Positions 37,569-49,775 of a stretch of DNA of 64,000 nucleotides are shown piece by piece. The position numbers and the translations under genes were made by a program. A model generated the notes under the pieces. The model saw nothing but the letters and a program-made list of their open reading frames with translations. It ran no database searches and was not told the origin of the DNA. Each line of letters begins with the position of its first letter. The stretch's first letter is position 1. The DNA comes from Ailanthus altissimus. Taxonomy: Eukaryota > Streptophyta > Magnoliopsida > Sapindales > Simaroubaceae. Location of the stretch: NCBI GenBank assembly GCA_946807835.1, contig OX327690.1:30164501-30228500 (forward strand), written 5' to 3'.

Positions 37569-39932
37569 ACCCTCTTTACTCTTTTTCCAATTTCACTGTT
37601 CAACAACAACATTAAGTTCCATCAACTAGCTGCCGACCAAAGCATCGACATAAAAATATTTTCCAAGCAATTAAAATTTTCTCCATTGGGGCATAATTTC
37701 AACAATAAACATCCAATGCAAAATTGCCTAAATTAACAAGTTAACGAGGAAATAACAAATAATATATATTTTTTAAATCAGAATTAAACGTAAAATAATA
37801 ATGCAAGCAAAAACAGATTCAGATTCAACATTCACTCGTACTGTCGTACAAGTAACAAAATAAATAAACGGTTAAAAATAGGAAAATTCTGAAAATAAAT
37901 AAATAAAATGAACTTTTCTGAAGACGAAATTAAGTACCGAGTAATTAGCGAGGGCCTGAGTGAAAAAGTGAGAAGCTTGAACTTGAAAGCTTAATCTGGC
38001 GAGTTTAAGAGTTAGTTGCAAAAACCCTTTTTAATTTTCAATTACCATTTGGGAATTGAAATGAAGTGAGTGTGTTTACGGCGGTGGGCTGAATCGGGTC
38101 GGGTTGGGGCGGTCAGTTGACCCGAACGTCTGGCACATAATAAAAATAAAATTGTACATAGATTCAAGTATTGAACTCTGATCTTCCTCCTAAACCCCAA
38201 ACGTTTGCTATATAAGCCCACCTTCCTAGTTCACTTCTTTCTTTTTTATTAAAAAAAATTAAATTAAAAAAATAAAGAGAGATAAGATGAGCTGATTAGC
38301 AAACAATTAGGAGATATTTTTTCGCCAATTAAAAAGTTTATAAGATTTATATTTGTATTAATAACCCGATGGTAAATAGTTAAAAGTACTTCTATCTCTA
38401 TTTTAGTAGAAGTTTCGAATTCAATCTCACATTTTTCTTTGGATAAAAGAAAAAGTTTATAGAGCTTAAAGAAAAAATTAAATTTATTTTGTGAATAATT
38501 ATTTTTAAAAAATAGAGAGTTCAAAAAAATTATATATGCATGTAATGAAATTATATTTTCATGCATAAGTTTTTGAGCCTGTAAATATTGAATGTTGAAT
38601 GCATTTTCACAATATTTGAATTAAAAGAAGTAATTTTGAATTTTTATTATAAGAAAAATAGGAAAATTTATAATTATTAAGTTTTTAATTATGTCGTGGT
38701 ATGTCCTCGTGTTGCTATAAATTGGATATAAATAAAATTACCTCTATTTTAGCATGAGTAGAATTTGAACTTCGAACCTCGTGTTAGATAGGGTGAAGTT
38801 TTTTTTTAAATTTTTTATTTTTTACATGGGAGAGAAATTTAAATTTAAAATATCTATTTGTATTAACAACTCAATAATAAATAACTAACAACATATATAC
38901 GTCTCTATTTTACTACTAAACTATTAACACAAGTACCGAATAGAGAGAAGTTATTGGTCGATCAGTTAAAATTTTAAGGGATAAAATTAGTTGCTTCTTG
39001 GTGAGGAAAATAAACACTTTTTTTTCCTGATCTTTTTACTTTTTTTTCACAAAAATACAAGAGTAATGTTAAAAAAACCCAAATTGCATTCAAAATTTGA
39101 CGTGTAATAATTATTGGATAATAAAATAATATAATTTTTAAAATTATTTATTACATTTAATAATTATTTGATATATTTACATTTTAAAATATAATTTAAA
39201 ATATTTAGTATTATTTAAAATATAATATTTACACATAATTTAATATAATTTTAGAGAAGTAGCGTTAAATACTCTAATTCAGTTTTCATTCATGGCAATG
39301 AAATTGCTAACTGGGGATTGTTTGTGAACTTTTAGAGACACCCCAAAATAAAATTTTGTAAAAAAGCACAGAAAAAGAATAGAACAATTCAATCATATTC
39401 AAGAAAGAAGAAAAAGAAGTCAAAAGAAGTTAAAGTGAAAGGCTTTGGCTAACTTTAACAGCAGAAGTTTGCAGTGAACAAAGATAAAGGGAAGCAACAA
39501 TTTGGAACATTCTAAGCACTGCACTGCTTTTCAAGTTTCAACTTTTTTTCTCAGTTCCTCCCATAGAATCAGTTAACAATCTCAAACTGAAAAAAGGAAA
39601 GCTTAACACAAAACACTAATTGGTGCCTTCTCCCCAACAATCAATGAAATATGGATATGCCGAAAAAGCTAAAAGAATTACAAAGTGACTACTGTGTCTG
39701 CTGGCTCAAACAGCCAAACTCAATGTTATTGATTGAGATCTACTGAACGAATAACTCAGCTCCATTTTTTGTTTACAAATCCTCTCTTCATTGTGTAAAT
39801 GACCAGTCTTGGACAGGACTAAAAGGAAATAAGAACAAAGGAAATGAAACGTGTTAACGTCTGAAGCAGATTTTCAACTTGAAAACCAGATTGACTGGGG
39901 GCCAAGCAATGAAACTGGAGGGAAGGGATCAT
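37569..39932. other. Spacer between USP39-like and RhoGDI genes
   Basis: AT-rich. It includes the USP39-like promoter side (37569-38100). Degenerate tRNA-like pieces near 38380-38430 (AGTTTCGAATTCAATC) and 38765-38790 (GAACTTCGAACCTC) may be old SINEs. An AT-rich palindromic segment lies at about 39095-39245. The RhoGDI 3' region is after 39400. No gene. Confidence 0.45.
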
Positions 39933-42900
39933 TCACTCAGCTGGAGTAGCCCAATCTTTTTTTATGTCAAACGTGTAGTTGATCTCCAAGTAGCACTTGT
40001 TGTCATCATCAACAAACTGAAAACAGAGAAAACAGATACGAGTAAATTGCAAATACACACTATTCAAGACATTATCAATTCCACCATTTGGGTGGTCCTC
40101 GTATTTGAATTTCACATTTTTGCTTTATGACAGATATGACACGAGGCCTGACAGCTAATTGAGTGGATTATTTGTGGTAAAGTAGTTCATGCAGGAAATG
40201 AAGGGATCTACATAGCATCACCCAATGTTCCATAGCAATCGTTATAGGGTCACAACTTGAAATGGTAACAAAATTAGTAATGGCAGATAAAGAGATTTAT
40301 TTCAATAATGTATTTCCTTTTCCATTCCCTTTAAATGAAACCAACCGCTCACCTACAAGCTCAAATGAGTATAGGAAATGCCAAAAAAAAAGGGTTCATC
40401 AGCAAAAGCAACCACATTTTCAATAGCAAGTGCAATCTCACAAACTCTGCTAAACATGATATGCTTATATGAGATTCAAAGTAGTGAATAATACGGATGG
40501 GAGCACACTATTCAAGCAATTTTAATTCTTTCATTTATTTGCTCAAGACTTAATACACTCCTTTTTAACACATTTTATTGACATAATTATGGAGTAGCAA
40601 AGGCTTCAAATTGCAGATCAATCAATGAACTTACCCTACTTTTAGCTGAATATGATCCTCTAGCAAAGTAGCCAGATGGAGTAGTTTCTTCCGGCAGCTC
40701 ATGCGTATAAGGTTCTGCCTGAGGACTGAAGGTTCCAAGCATCTCCTTTGTGCTATCCACTGTTCATGTCAGAACATGGTGAATCCAATGGAAGTCCTAA
40801 TTCTTTCTCATAACTTGAGAGCTGATACAGAAAAGAGAAATTACCTTTCATACCAGTTTTCCAAACTGTGTTAGTGTATTTGAGTCCCGACACAATATTG
40901 TTGCTAACCTGGAAAGTGAACTGCAGGCTATATTTGCTTCCTTCTTTTAAGGTAAACCACGAACCTTTTGGTTTTCCATTCTCAGGAACTGAAAGAAAAA
41001 TATCAGGTCTTCCAGGGGATTTGATTGCGAGGCTCAGGATCTTCACATCTGGTTCTAGAGTTTCTACATCATACAATGAAGGATTGAAGAAAATGTGAGA
41101 GATGGTTAAAATTCCATTAACAAGCAAGTATATATATTAGATGAGGAAAACTAGAATGAACCAACAACAGAAATTATTCCCATCTCTAGTAGCCAGAACT
41201 ACTAATATGATCAGTGAAAGACTTGTCACAAAACTTGAAGATAAACCACTAAGCAGCCGTTGTATAAAGATAAACTACCAAAATATGGATAAATGGCATC
41301 TTAATTCTCATCGCTGTGTAGCAGTTAGATGAATTCAAAAAATAGTTAATATACATTGGTTTCAGTACAAAAGATGTAATATGATAATTTCAACAACTTC
41401 CAATTAGTTATTCCTTTCATATTGATCTGCTGAGAAAATAATCTAGCAAAATTTTCTAATACTGAGATTTGCCATCGCAGACAGAGCATCTAATGTACCA
41501 ATATTTGTAATTTAAAGAAAATTAACAGAATGAGACAAAATAACATAAAATATCAAAAAGCACAGCAACATTCAAATCTTTTCAACCCCTTGAGAAGCAA
41601 AACAAACAATTGCAACTTTTTTCTAAGGCACTGAAGTTAAACAAAGATTAAAAGATAAAAAATATTGTTGTTCTGTACCAAGTTTTCTAATAATTTAACT
41701 GTTGGAAAATTAGTGATTCAATAATTTAGATTGGATAAAAATTAAGATGAATATCAAAGTGTAGAGTCACAAGAAGTCTAGAACGTGTGAGACATGTATG
41801 GAGAAGTCTAAGATGTGTGGGACACGAAGGGGGAAGTGAAACGGAACTTGAAGACGTGAAAGAAACGAAGAAATCGCGAGAGAAGCTGCCAGCGCCGCGG
41901 CGCCCAAGGCTGAGCGCCACGGCGCTCAACACAGAAACCAAGCGTCGCGGCTCCCAAACGCGTTAGGATATCCATTTTAGTTCGGGATTTCCAGTTTTGG
42001 AAAGTTTTAGACTTCCAAAACAAGTGGACTCTTACTCCAACAAGGAATAGGGTTAGTAGGCATGAAATACATCTTATATAAACACTTGTAAACCCTTGTT
42101 TAAGATTAAGTATCTAAGGTTTTAAGATGTAACCATAAAAGAAAATAAAGGAACTAAGTAGGCACTAAGTGCGTAGTGCACTAGGGTGTAACCTTTGGGG
42201 AGTATTTTTTCTTTAAGTTCTTTAAGTGAATAAAAGAAAAACACTATAGATCATTTTGACTTAGATGCTCGGGCTATTCTTGTATTCCTTGTAAAAATCT
42301 CTTATGATGAGATACTAAGAGGTCTTAAGGAGTCATGGTGATCAAAGGTAGATACTTAAAGGTTTCTATGGGAGATACTAAGGGGTCTTGTGGGATCATT
42401 GATGATGTAAGAAGATAATTAGTGATTTATATCAATAATAAGAAGTTGGATCATGAATCCTCCGTGGACGTAGACAATTTTAGGCCGAACCACATATATC
42501 TTGTGTCTTGTTGATTGGTTTGTTTTTTTTATCTTTATTAATGTGTTAATCTTATGTGTTCTTACTTATGATGTGAGTTATAATTTTTCGTTGTGCATAA
42601 AATAAAAAGGGTATCAAAGTTGTGGTTTAATTAATGTTATAAGAGTATTAAATTGAAGTACATGATTTAATATCCGCAACACTAACCAAGTAACACGAGA
42701 AAGAAAATTCTTAGCAAATTTGCATGTTTTACCTCCAACAGATTCCAAATCCACACTTCCAAGAAGCTGTTCCTTCCATCTCCTCAAGCTCTCATCATCC
42801 TAAATTCCCAAAACAACCACAAAAAGAAATAAAAAGATTGCAGAGAAATTAAAAGTTCAAAGAAACAGAACACGAAACCAACAGAGCACAAAGAAAAGAA

Positions 42901-43168
42901 ACAAAACCTTATCCTTCTCAAATTGTTCTTTAAGAGTGTACTGAGGGCCCAACTCAATCTTTCTCTCTTCATCTTCTTCTTCATCCTCAGTAACAGATAT
43001 AGAATTCTCACTCATTTGTCTAGAAATGGCTCCAGTTGATTCCTCAACATTCTCTTCATTTGGAGGTGTTTTTGGTATTGCCTCTCCTGAAACTCCACTC
43101 TCATTGCTTTGGTCCTCAAAACCACCCATGTTCTTGGAACTTGAATCAACACCAACCGCCAAAGACAT
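39933..43168 (-). CDS. RhoGDI: Rho GDP-dissociation inhibitor, 5 exons
   Basis: Binds prenylated ROP/RAC small GTPases, extracts them from membranes and restricts where they act. Exons: 43168-42908, 42799-42733, 41063-40845, 40759-40635, 40016-39933. The total is 756 nt (251 aa), GT-AG, phases consistent. The N-terminus (1-80) is variable and acidic (SVTEDEEEDEERKIELGPQY). The Ig-like domain follows: LRRWKEQLLGSVDLESVGET, EPDVKILSLAIKSPGRPDIF, GSKYSLQFTFQVSNNIVSGL, ending YFARGSYSAKSRFVDDDN and LEINYTFDIKKDW. A (GA)n tract at 43585-43605 lies in the leader region. Intron 2 carries a 982-bp solo LTR in antisense orientation to the gene. The coding sequence is intact. Confidence 0.95.
41700..42681 (+). 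mobile_element. Solo copia LTR (982 bp) within RhoGDI intron 2
   Basis: Begins TGTTGGAAAATTAGTGATTC and ends CCGCAACA (inverted TGTTG/CAACA). Flanks are TTAAC (41695-41699) and CTAAC (42682-42686), 4 of 5 bases. It has the GC-rich palindromic U3 (AGCGCCGCGGCGCC, 41890-41950), a TATA-like TCTTATATAAACAC at about 42072-42085 and the family signature CCGTGGACGTAGACAATTT...CCGAACCACATA at about 42460-42497. The nearby GGGTATCAAAG (about 42608) is inside the LTR and is not a primer site. Antisense to the host gene. Confidence 0.85.
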
Positions 43169-44819
43169 CAACAGTCCATTAACAGTAAAACAAAACACCA
43201 AGCCAAAAAAAAAAGATTACACTCACTCGACTTGACCACTCAAAGAGGAACAATGAATAAAAGAAAATGACCAAAGGCTAAAGTACAAGAAAAAGAAACC
43301 AAAACCACTTAGCCAAGAATCTCTCTTAAGGATAACTACAAAATAAAAGACGCTAAAAAAAGAATTATAAAAAAGGGGTTAAAGCAAAACAAAAAACCAA
43401 AAACCAAAACGAACCCACAGAAGGGATAGCCCTCAAAACAAGAAAAGACACCAAAAAAAAAAATGAAAAATGAGAGCGAGAAGAGAGATGGGTTTGTTGA
43501 GCAAAGTCTAGCAAAGAACGAATGAAACGGTCATATGGTGATCCGAAATTCTGATTCAACAAAGTTTGAAAAAATAATGTCTTAAGAGAGAGAGAGAGAG
43601 AGAGAAGTGGCGAGATCGTGAAGGCCACTTCTCTATGCACTAGCCTCCACGAAGACCATGATTCGAGGAGGGCTCATTCTTGTTTATTTGTTAAAAGAGT
43701 TTCCATTTTTTCTCGTTAGATATTTGAGACAGCCTAGCCCAGGATTGAGTGGATGAAAGATGCCCTCTGACTCTTTCTCATGATTGGTTCTTGGAAAAGA
43801 TTGCTTAGAATTTATTTTTTTTGTAACTTGACTTGATTGCATGTTTACGTAGCGCGTCATCACTGGACATAAACCCTCAGTTTCAGTCTTACGTTGTCTT
43901 GTACTTTCACTGCTTGAAGCTGTTATTGTAATAGCATCTTGTGCCACTTTATTTAAACCAAAAAACGACATCGTTTTCAATTATACCAAAACTTAGGACT
44001 CAAATGGGCAATCCATTTTGGGAAATTGAACATAATTAAACATATTGTAAAGGGTAATGTGAGGATAGATGGATAAATCTGTTTTTAGAATTTATTTTTA
44101 TTTATTTTTGTTTAATCTACAACTTACGGATTATAATGGGATATGGATTATGGAGGAATTGTTTATGATATTGTAGTTGGATTAGCTTTACACGTATATA
44201 ATATATTAAACGATTATGATTTATAATTGAACAATGAATCATAGAGAGTAGTGCTTTTGGTATAAGTAAAAAGTGACCCACAGGAACGATTAAATTTAAA
44301 TTAATTGTGGTTCATGGTTCCCAGACTCTTCCATGCATTTAAATATCAAAAGGAAATCATGGGCAAAGAATCATCTCTGTGCCATTAGTCATTTTACAGA
44401 GTAATGGAATAATGGCCTGAAAAAAAAAATCTCAAGACAGAACATGAGAGGGTAGGATGTTAATTCATTTCAACTTGTAATTATCAACACCCCCAATTTT
44501 AGACATGGGAGGAGTTCGAACCAAATTAGTCCTTAGGTGCAACTGAAATTGGAATCTTTGTGTCCTTTTTCTCTGTTTAATTACTTAGGCCAACTTTATC
44601 CGACCCCAATACATTGAAATCTGTCAATGATGCCATCATTGTTTCTCAAGTTGCTGAAACAACCCCAATCCCAATAAAGGGCTTCTTCACATGGTAGATA
44701 ATTATTGTCGAATATCCATAACCAGATGGAAAATTACCGTTAGTTACTTATCCATTGTAATCAACTTTAATGGCCTCAAAATTGATCTTTTGATATGTAT
44801 TAACATGGGTAGAACAAAT
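43169..44819. other. RhoGDI upstream region and spacer
   Basis: Contains the RhoGDI leader and promoter. A minus-strand ORF starts at ATG 43971 (MSFFGLNKVAQDAITI...) and is open to about 43684. It looks like a possible first exon, with a GTAAAC donor near 43850, but I find no downstream exons or known family and do not annotate it as a gene. The rest is AT-rich. Confidence 0.35.
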
Positions 44820-44919
44820 GTGGTCACGGGCGAAGTATAGTGGTAACTACACTTCTCGACTAATATTGAGGTTCCCGAGTTCGATTACCCCCTACCCAGG
44901 TAAAAAGAAAAAGAAAATA
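44820..44919 (+). mobile_element. tRNA-derived SINE with 11-bp target-site duplication
   Basis: About 100 bp with a tRNA-like head: AGTATAGTGGTAACTAC resembles an A box and GAGTTCGATTACC resembles a B box. An A-rich tail follows. It is flanked by the perfect direct repeat GTAGAACAAAT at 44809-44819 and 44920-44930. Confidence 0.85.
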
Positions 44920-44930
44920 GTAGAACAAAT

Positions 44931-45801
44931 AAATAAAAAATTATAGGTAACTCCATAATTTCCTGGCAGTGGCATAGAGCAGGGGAGTAAGCATCAATAG
45001 GCTCTGCATATGAACACCTTCAACATGAGGAAAGACAGCTAAGATGATGGTGAGATGTCCATATAATTAGCATGGCCCTCCATCCAATGTTAAAACAATA
45101 TGCAGCTATATTTGGAGGCTCAATGGTGACTGGTTTAAATATTTCTGTCACTTTAAACTGAACAATCAACTCTGCAAACATTTATGATGTGCAGGGACAA
45201 CAGATCATTTGATTCACAAACTGGTGCAAAAGAAGGGGAAATCACAAGAAAAGCAGGAGAGAAAATGAACAAAATATGACCGAGCAGTAGATATATAGTG
45301 AATCTAATAGAATAAAGTGAAGGTGCAATTTGGTCTTAGCGCAGTCTTCCATGTATTGTAAAGCAAAAGTATGTTTTATTTATCTTAAAAGTTGCTTGAT
45401 ATTTTATGGCAATCAAGGACTCTTATTAAGGCGATTTACAGTGAAAGTCATACTGAGGAAGTTCTCCAAAATAAATACCCCTCAATTTTGATACCATGTA
45501 AGAAAAAAATAAGTTCAAGCTAGCTTCAAGTGTATGATGGAAAATAAACACTTGATAACCATATCATGTCCAAGGCCTTGATTTAAGAAAATAATTCTTA
45601 GTCTAAATTCATATGAAATAGGGGTTAGGGTCTCAAAAATCATATGAGACCAATTATAATACAAAAGCATTTCCTAATAGAGACTGCTCCTTAGCCTTTT
45701 CTTTTTCTACCCCTGCTCATTAAGTTTTGCAAAACTTAATATCGAATGTTTTATCCAACGCTCAAAGGGGTTAAGTAACCTTCAAACCTGAAACCTAAAA
45801 A
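44931..45801. other. Spacer
   Basis: No gene or clear repeat recognised; includes the 3' flank of the membrane-protein pseudogene. Confidence 0.4.
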
Positions 45802-47956
45802 TTAATCGCTTCCCCATTTTTTCAAAACTCTCTTTAGCTGAGAGACGACCATAGACTTCCTTCTTTGACAAATCATCAAAATTAGCATTACCATCAGGAG
45901 GCATTTTGCAGGAACCTTGATGTTATGTAAGTGAACCCATTTCTCATCCCCCGCAAAGCATACAATAGTGGATTGAAGATTACAGCTAGAATCATCTCAC
46001 CTTTTGCAACTATGAGATACTGTAAATGTAAAAGAAAATTTTTGTGTGTGAGATAGAGACAGAGCAAAAAGAGACTGTAATCAATTAATCATACACAACT
46101 CTTTATACCATTTGAAGATGAACAAGAAACTGCTTACCATGATAATGATACCAAGCACCGCAAGACTTGTTTGCTGTGCTTCTTGCCAGAAATTATCACC
46201 ACTGGACCAACCAAACCGTCCTCCCCTTCCAAACCAACCTCCTCCACCCATATCACCTCCAGCACCAGCCTCCTCTCTTCTCTTAATCTCTTTGTTCCAC
46301 TATTCAAATTCATTTTTCTTTCCACCAAGAGCACCTTCTAATGCTTTCCTTGCTTGTTCCTGTTACCATAGATACGGATATGATTAATCTTCAGTGGGCA
46401 GAAAAAAAGTTTGAATTGATATGAGATAATGATACTTTTAAGATTCTGACATCCAAGGGAATCAAAGCCTTATGAACACACACAAGATGCTGTATGCCAA
46501 AATAGACTCAAATGGTCAACTAAAATAAAAGAACCAGGTGGAGTTAAAATCTATCGCTCAATTCAGCGATTATGAATTTTCAAGGCTGAACAGATAAGTA
46601 GATACAATGAGACATGTTCTGGTTAAATAGCCCAAACAATCCTTCAAATATTACACATTGGGAATAAATAAATCACAATAACTCAAAGAGAACCAATATG
46701 GAAACTAATCCGCATAGCCCACATGTAATGCTTCATAACATGCACTTAGAGAAGAACATATCAAACATGATATTTGATGTAATAATCTGGTGTATGGTTT
46801 AAAACCTCACAGCAGTAGGATGGTAAATGTGGTTCTATCATATCAAACGTGCTATTTGATGTTGCAGCCTGATACCTAGTCGAAAAGCTCACAGCAATAG
46901 AATCGTAAATTGGATCCTTTAAGTGGTGGACCTTTTGATGTAACCATAAATACTTCAGATTGATAGAAATAAAATGATGACTGAGCTCTATTCTTCGTTT
47001 AAATAAATTTCTATTACGCAATAATTCCAAATATCCTCGACTTAGTTCCCACTTTCCAGAATTTGATATTATTATACATTTTCTATGATTGGATTCACAG
47101 TCCAAAATACACAAGCAACTCAGGCTACATAAAACTTCTTGACTATGAGTATGATTTCTACATGGCATGATTTTCTCACCTATTTATAGAACACATAAAA
47201 ACCATCCTAATATATTCAAAAAATCCAATGAAGAATAGCATATCCCATTAAGCATTAGTGTTTGAGGCACAAGGAGTTACAAAAATCATAAAAGCCTTCA
47301 TTTGCTTCTTATTAATTTAACCAATTTAAAATCCTGCAACTGTAGCAGGTACCCAGGTTCCTGATTTCTCAGCTAAAGAACATAAAAAAAAAATTAAATT
47401 AAAAATCCAATTATGAACCACATCGCTTGACTGCTCAATGACAAAAGCCCACAATCCACAACCCAAATCAACTCCACAATCACAATCACTATCATTCGAG
47501 CTATCACATTCAATTTTCAACTAAACAGTTATTACTGATCAAATACAACTGAAAGAAAAAAAATGGACTCAAAACATCATCTTTTAAACTAACCCGTCAA
47601 AATTTTCAATGAAACAACTAACTGCAGCAGCAAAATACTGATACCCACAAATTTTAAACCAAACCAAGACAAATTCTAACGTTTCAAACAAGAACAAAAA
47701 AAAGATGCGTGGAAAATGGGTACCTCTCTGCGATTGTCCGAGAAAAGGCAAGAAACTTGCCATTGCACTTGAGTTTTCGCAGCAGTGAAGCCCAGTCTTG
47801 GTTTTGGGTCCCGTTTTGATAGCCGGTCGTTTTGTTGTTGAACTGGGAAAGGAGTGATCCGGGTCGGATCGAGTACGAGGAATTGAAAGGGTTTATGCTG
47901 ACAACCTGAGACATGGTTTTTGCATATCCCTTGCCCGGCTGTTCCTGCTTTAGCAT
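45802..47956 (-). pseudogene. Multi-lesion pseudogene of a plant glycine-rich membrane protein (3 exons)
   Basis: Exon-intron structure is kept (47956-47724, 46359-46138, 46019-45802; GT-AG) but the frame is not. Exon 1 reads well to LLRKLKCNGKF, then needs a 1-base correction to reach CLFSDNRRE at the donor. Exon 2 (EQARKALEGALGGKKNEFE) hits an in-frame TAG at 46302-46300 where Lys is expected before WNKEIKRREEAG; the Gly-rich stretch GGGGWFGRGGRFGW and SLAVLGIIIM follow. Exon 3 reads YLIVAKGEMILAVIFNPLLYALRG, then shifts to TGA after LQNAS. Further on the frame continues as NANFDDLSKKEVYGRLSAKE and, after another indel, KKWGSD stop. Two hydrophobic segments are evident. The ancestral protein, as I remember homologues, is plastid-type and uncharacterised; I do not recognise a function. 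Confidence 0.75.
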
Positions 47957-49657
47957 TAGTTTCAGAAACCCACTTATTTATTTATTTATTTTGGCGGTAC
48001 ATTGATATATCAACTTCAATTATCTTAATTTTATCCTCTGACTATAACTATAACTATAACTATGTAAGATAATATAAGAGGTCATTGTTTGATCTAATAT
48101 TTAGAACATCCATTAATTTTGAAAATAAGTATTAAAGTATAATTATGTAAAATAATGGTACTTTTAGCAATACTTTTCAGATAAAATTTAATATTTGGAA
48201 TAACTACTGATTTCAAAAATAGGCAGTAAAGCAATCTTTTTTAAGTAAAATCTAATTTTTTGGAATATCTACAAATTTTAAAAATAGGGCCAATGTTAAA
48301 TTATTAGAGAATATTTCGCTAAGATTAACTATAAATATATTATGAACATGTAAAGGACAAAATTATCTTTTATAATAAAGTTAACTTGGCAATTATATTT
48401 TTTAATAATGATTTTTTTTCCTTTTTTATCTCTTCAAATTATTAGTATTAATAAATTTTAATAAAAAAAATATCATTTTAGTCTTTAATTGTATAACAAT
48501 TAGACATTAGTACATGTTTTTAAAATCAATGAATATTTTAAATTTTACATCTTACATCGAATATATTATTAAAATTATTCGTTATATAATTACGAATATG
48601 TTGTAGAGGTGATTTTACCGTGCCAAAATGCATTATTATCTACCATATATTCTAGGATGCAGCTTGAGTGATTATAAGAGTGCAGTGCATATGCGACCAC
48701 CTAATTTTGAATAAAATTTGAGAATAAAAAATTGAGTATTTTAATGGATAATATTTTTTACTCCTACCTAGAACTTTTATTTAAATAAAAACATGTATTA
48801 TTATCTAGAATATGTAACATGATTTATTTTTATTTTCGGTGTGGGATTCGTTTCTCACCCTTTTTATAAAATTAAAAACAAGTTGTTGGCATAATTTTGA
48901 TGTAAAAAGAAATTATTGACACATTATTTTTTTATTGTCACAAAATTAAATTAAAATTTAACATTACTTAACTCATTCATTGTTTTAATTTATTAATTTT
49001 GCCACTTTTATTAATGCATGCTATCATATATCAAATTAAAATTTAACATTACTTAAATCATTAATTATTTTAACTTATTAAAACCACAACTTTTTATTAA
49101 AAATAATAAACCTAGCTACAATAAAAAGCTTTTCTCTCTCTTAATTTTTTTATCGTAAAAACCTTAGACTACAAAAAACCGCCACCCCTTCTAACCATCT
49201 ATCCATCAGAGAATGGACTTTTGCTCCTTCTCTAGTGGATTCGTAACCCCATTTATTTTATTTTTAGTTATCATTTCTTTACGGTTTGCATATGAATTCC
49301 TTTGTTGTTACATTCCATTTAGATTTAAGAATAGGCGTAATTGGACTTATTTTTTTTACATATCTCGACCTCTGTTTATCTAGTAATTAGGTCTTACAAT
49401 GTCAATCCGGGCACTAGGCTGTTGTTGAAGTCATCCTTGACTCTTGTTATGCCATTTGGAACCCTTGTGTTCTCTCAGCCTTGACCAATTTTTTCCTGAC
49501 ATGTTTGGCCGCCGCTTGAGTCCCAACACTAACGAATCCTGCTTGGGGTTTGGTGCACTTCGAACTCAGTTATAGTCGAACACTGGAGCCCCATCGAATT
49601 TCGTCAAAAGTAGTCACTGTCAATTGAGTAAGCCAAGCTCACCAGCAGTCACTCTTT

Positions 49658-49775
49658 ACCTAAATTCGATGAAAATCATTTTTCAACAACCAATGTCTCC
49701 TTACAACCACCAAAAAACTTAAATTCGATGAAAAGCATTTTCAACAATCAATGTCTCCTTACAACCACAAAAAAA
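49658..49775. repeat. 59-bp tandem duplication
   Basis: AC(C/T)TAAATTCGATGAAAA at 49658 and 49717 is followed in both units by CATT...TTCAACAA and AATGTCTCCTTACAACCAC. Confidence 0.85.

Noticed and set aside
42608..42620. GGGTATCAAAG as a primer-binding site after the 41700 LTR
   Set aside because: It lies about 60 bp inside the LTR end defined by CAACA and the target duplication, and no internal region follows.
43684..43971. Minus-strand ORF MSFFGLNKVAQDAITI... as a gene
   Set aside because: It is plausible as a first exon, but no downstream exons, known domain or family could be supported.
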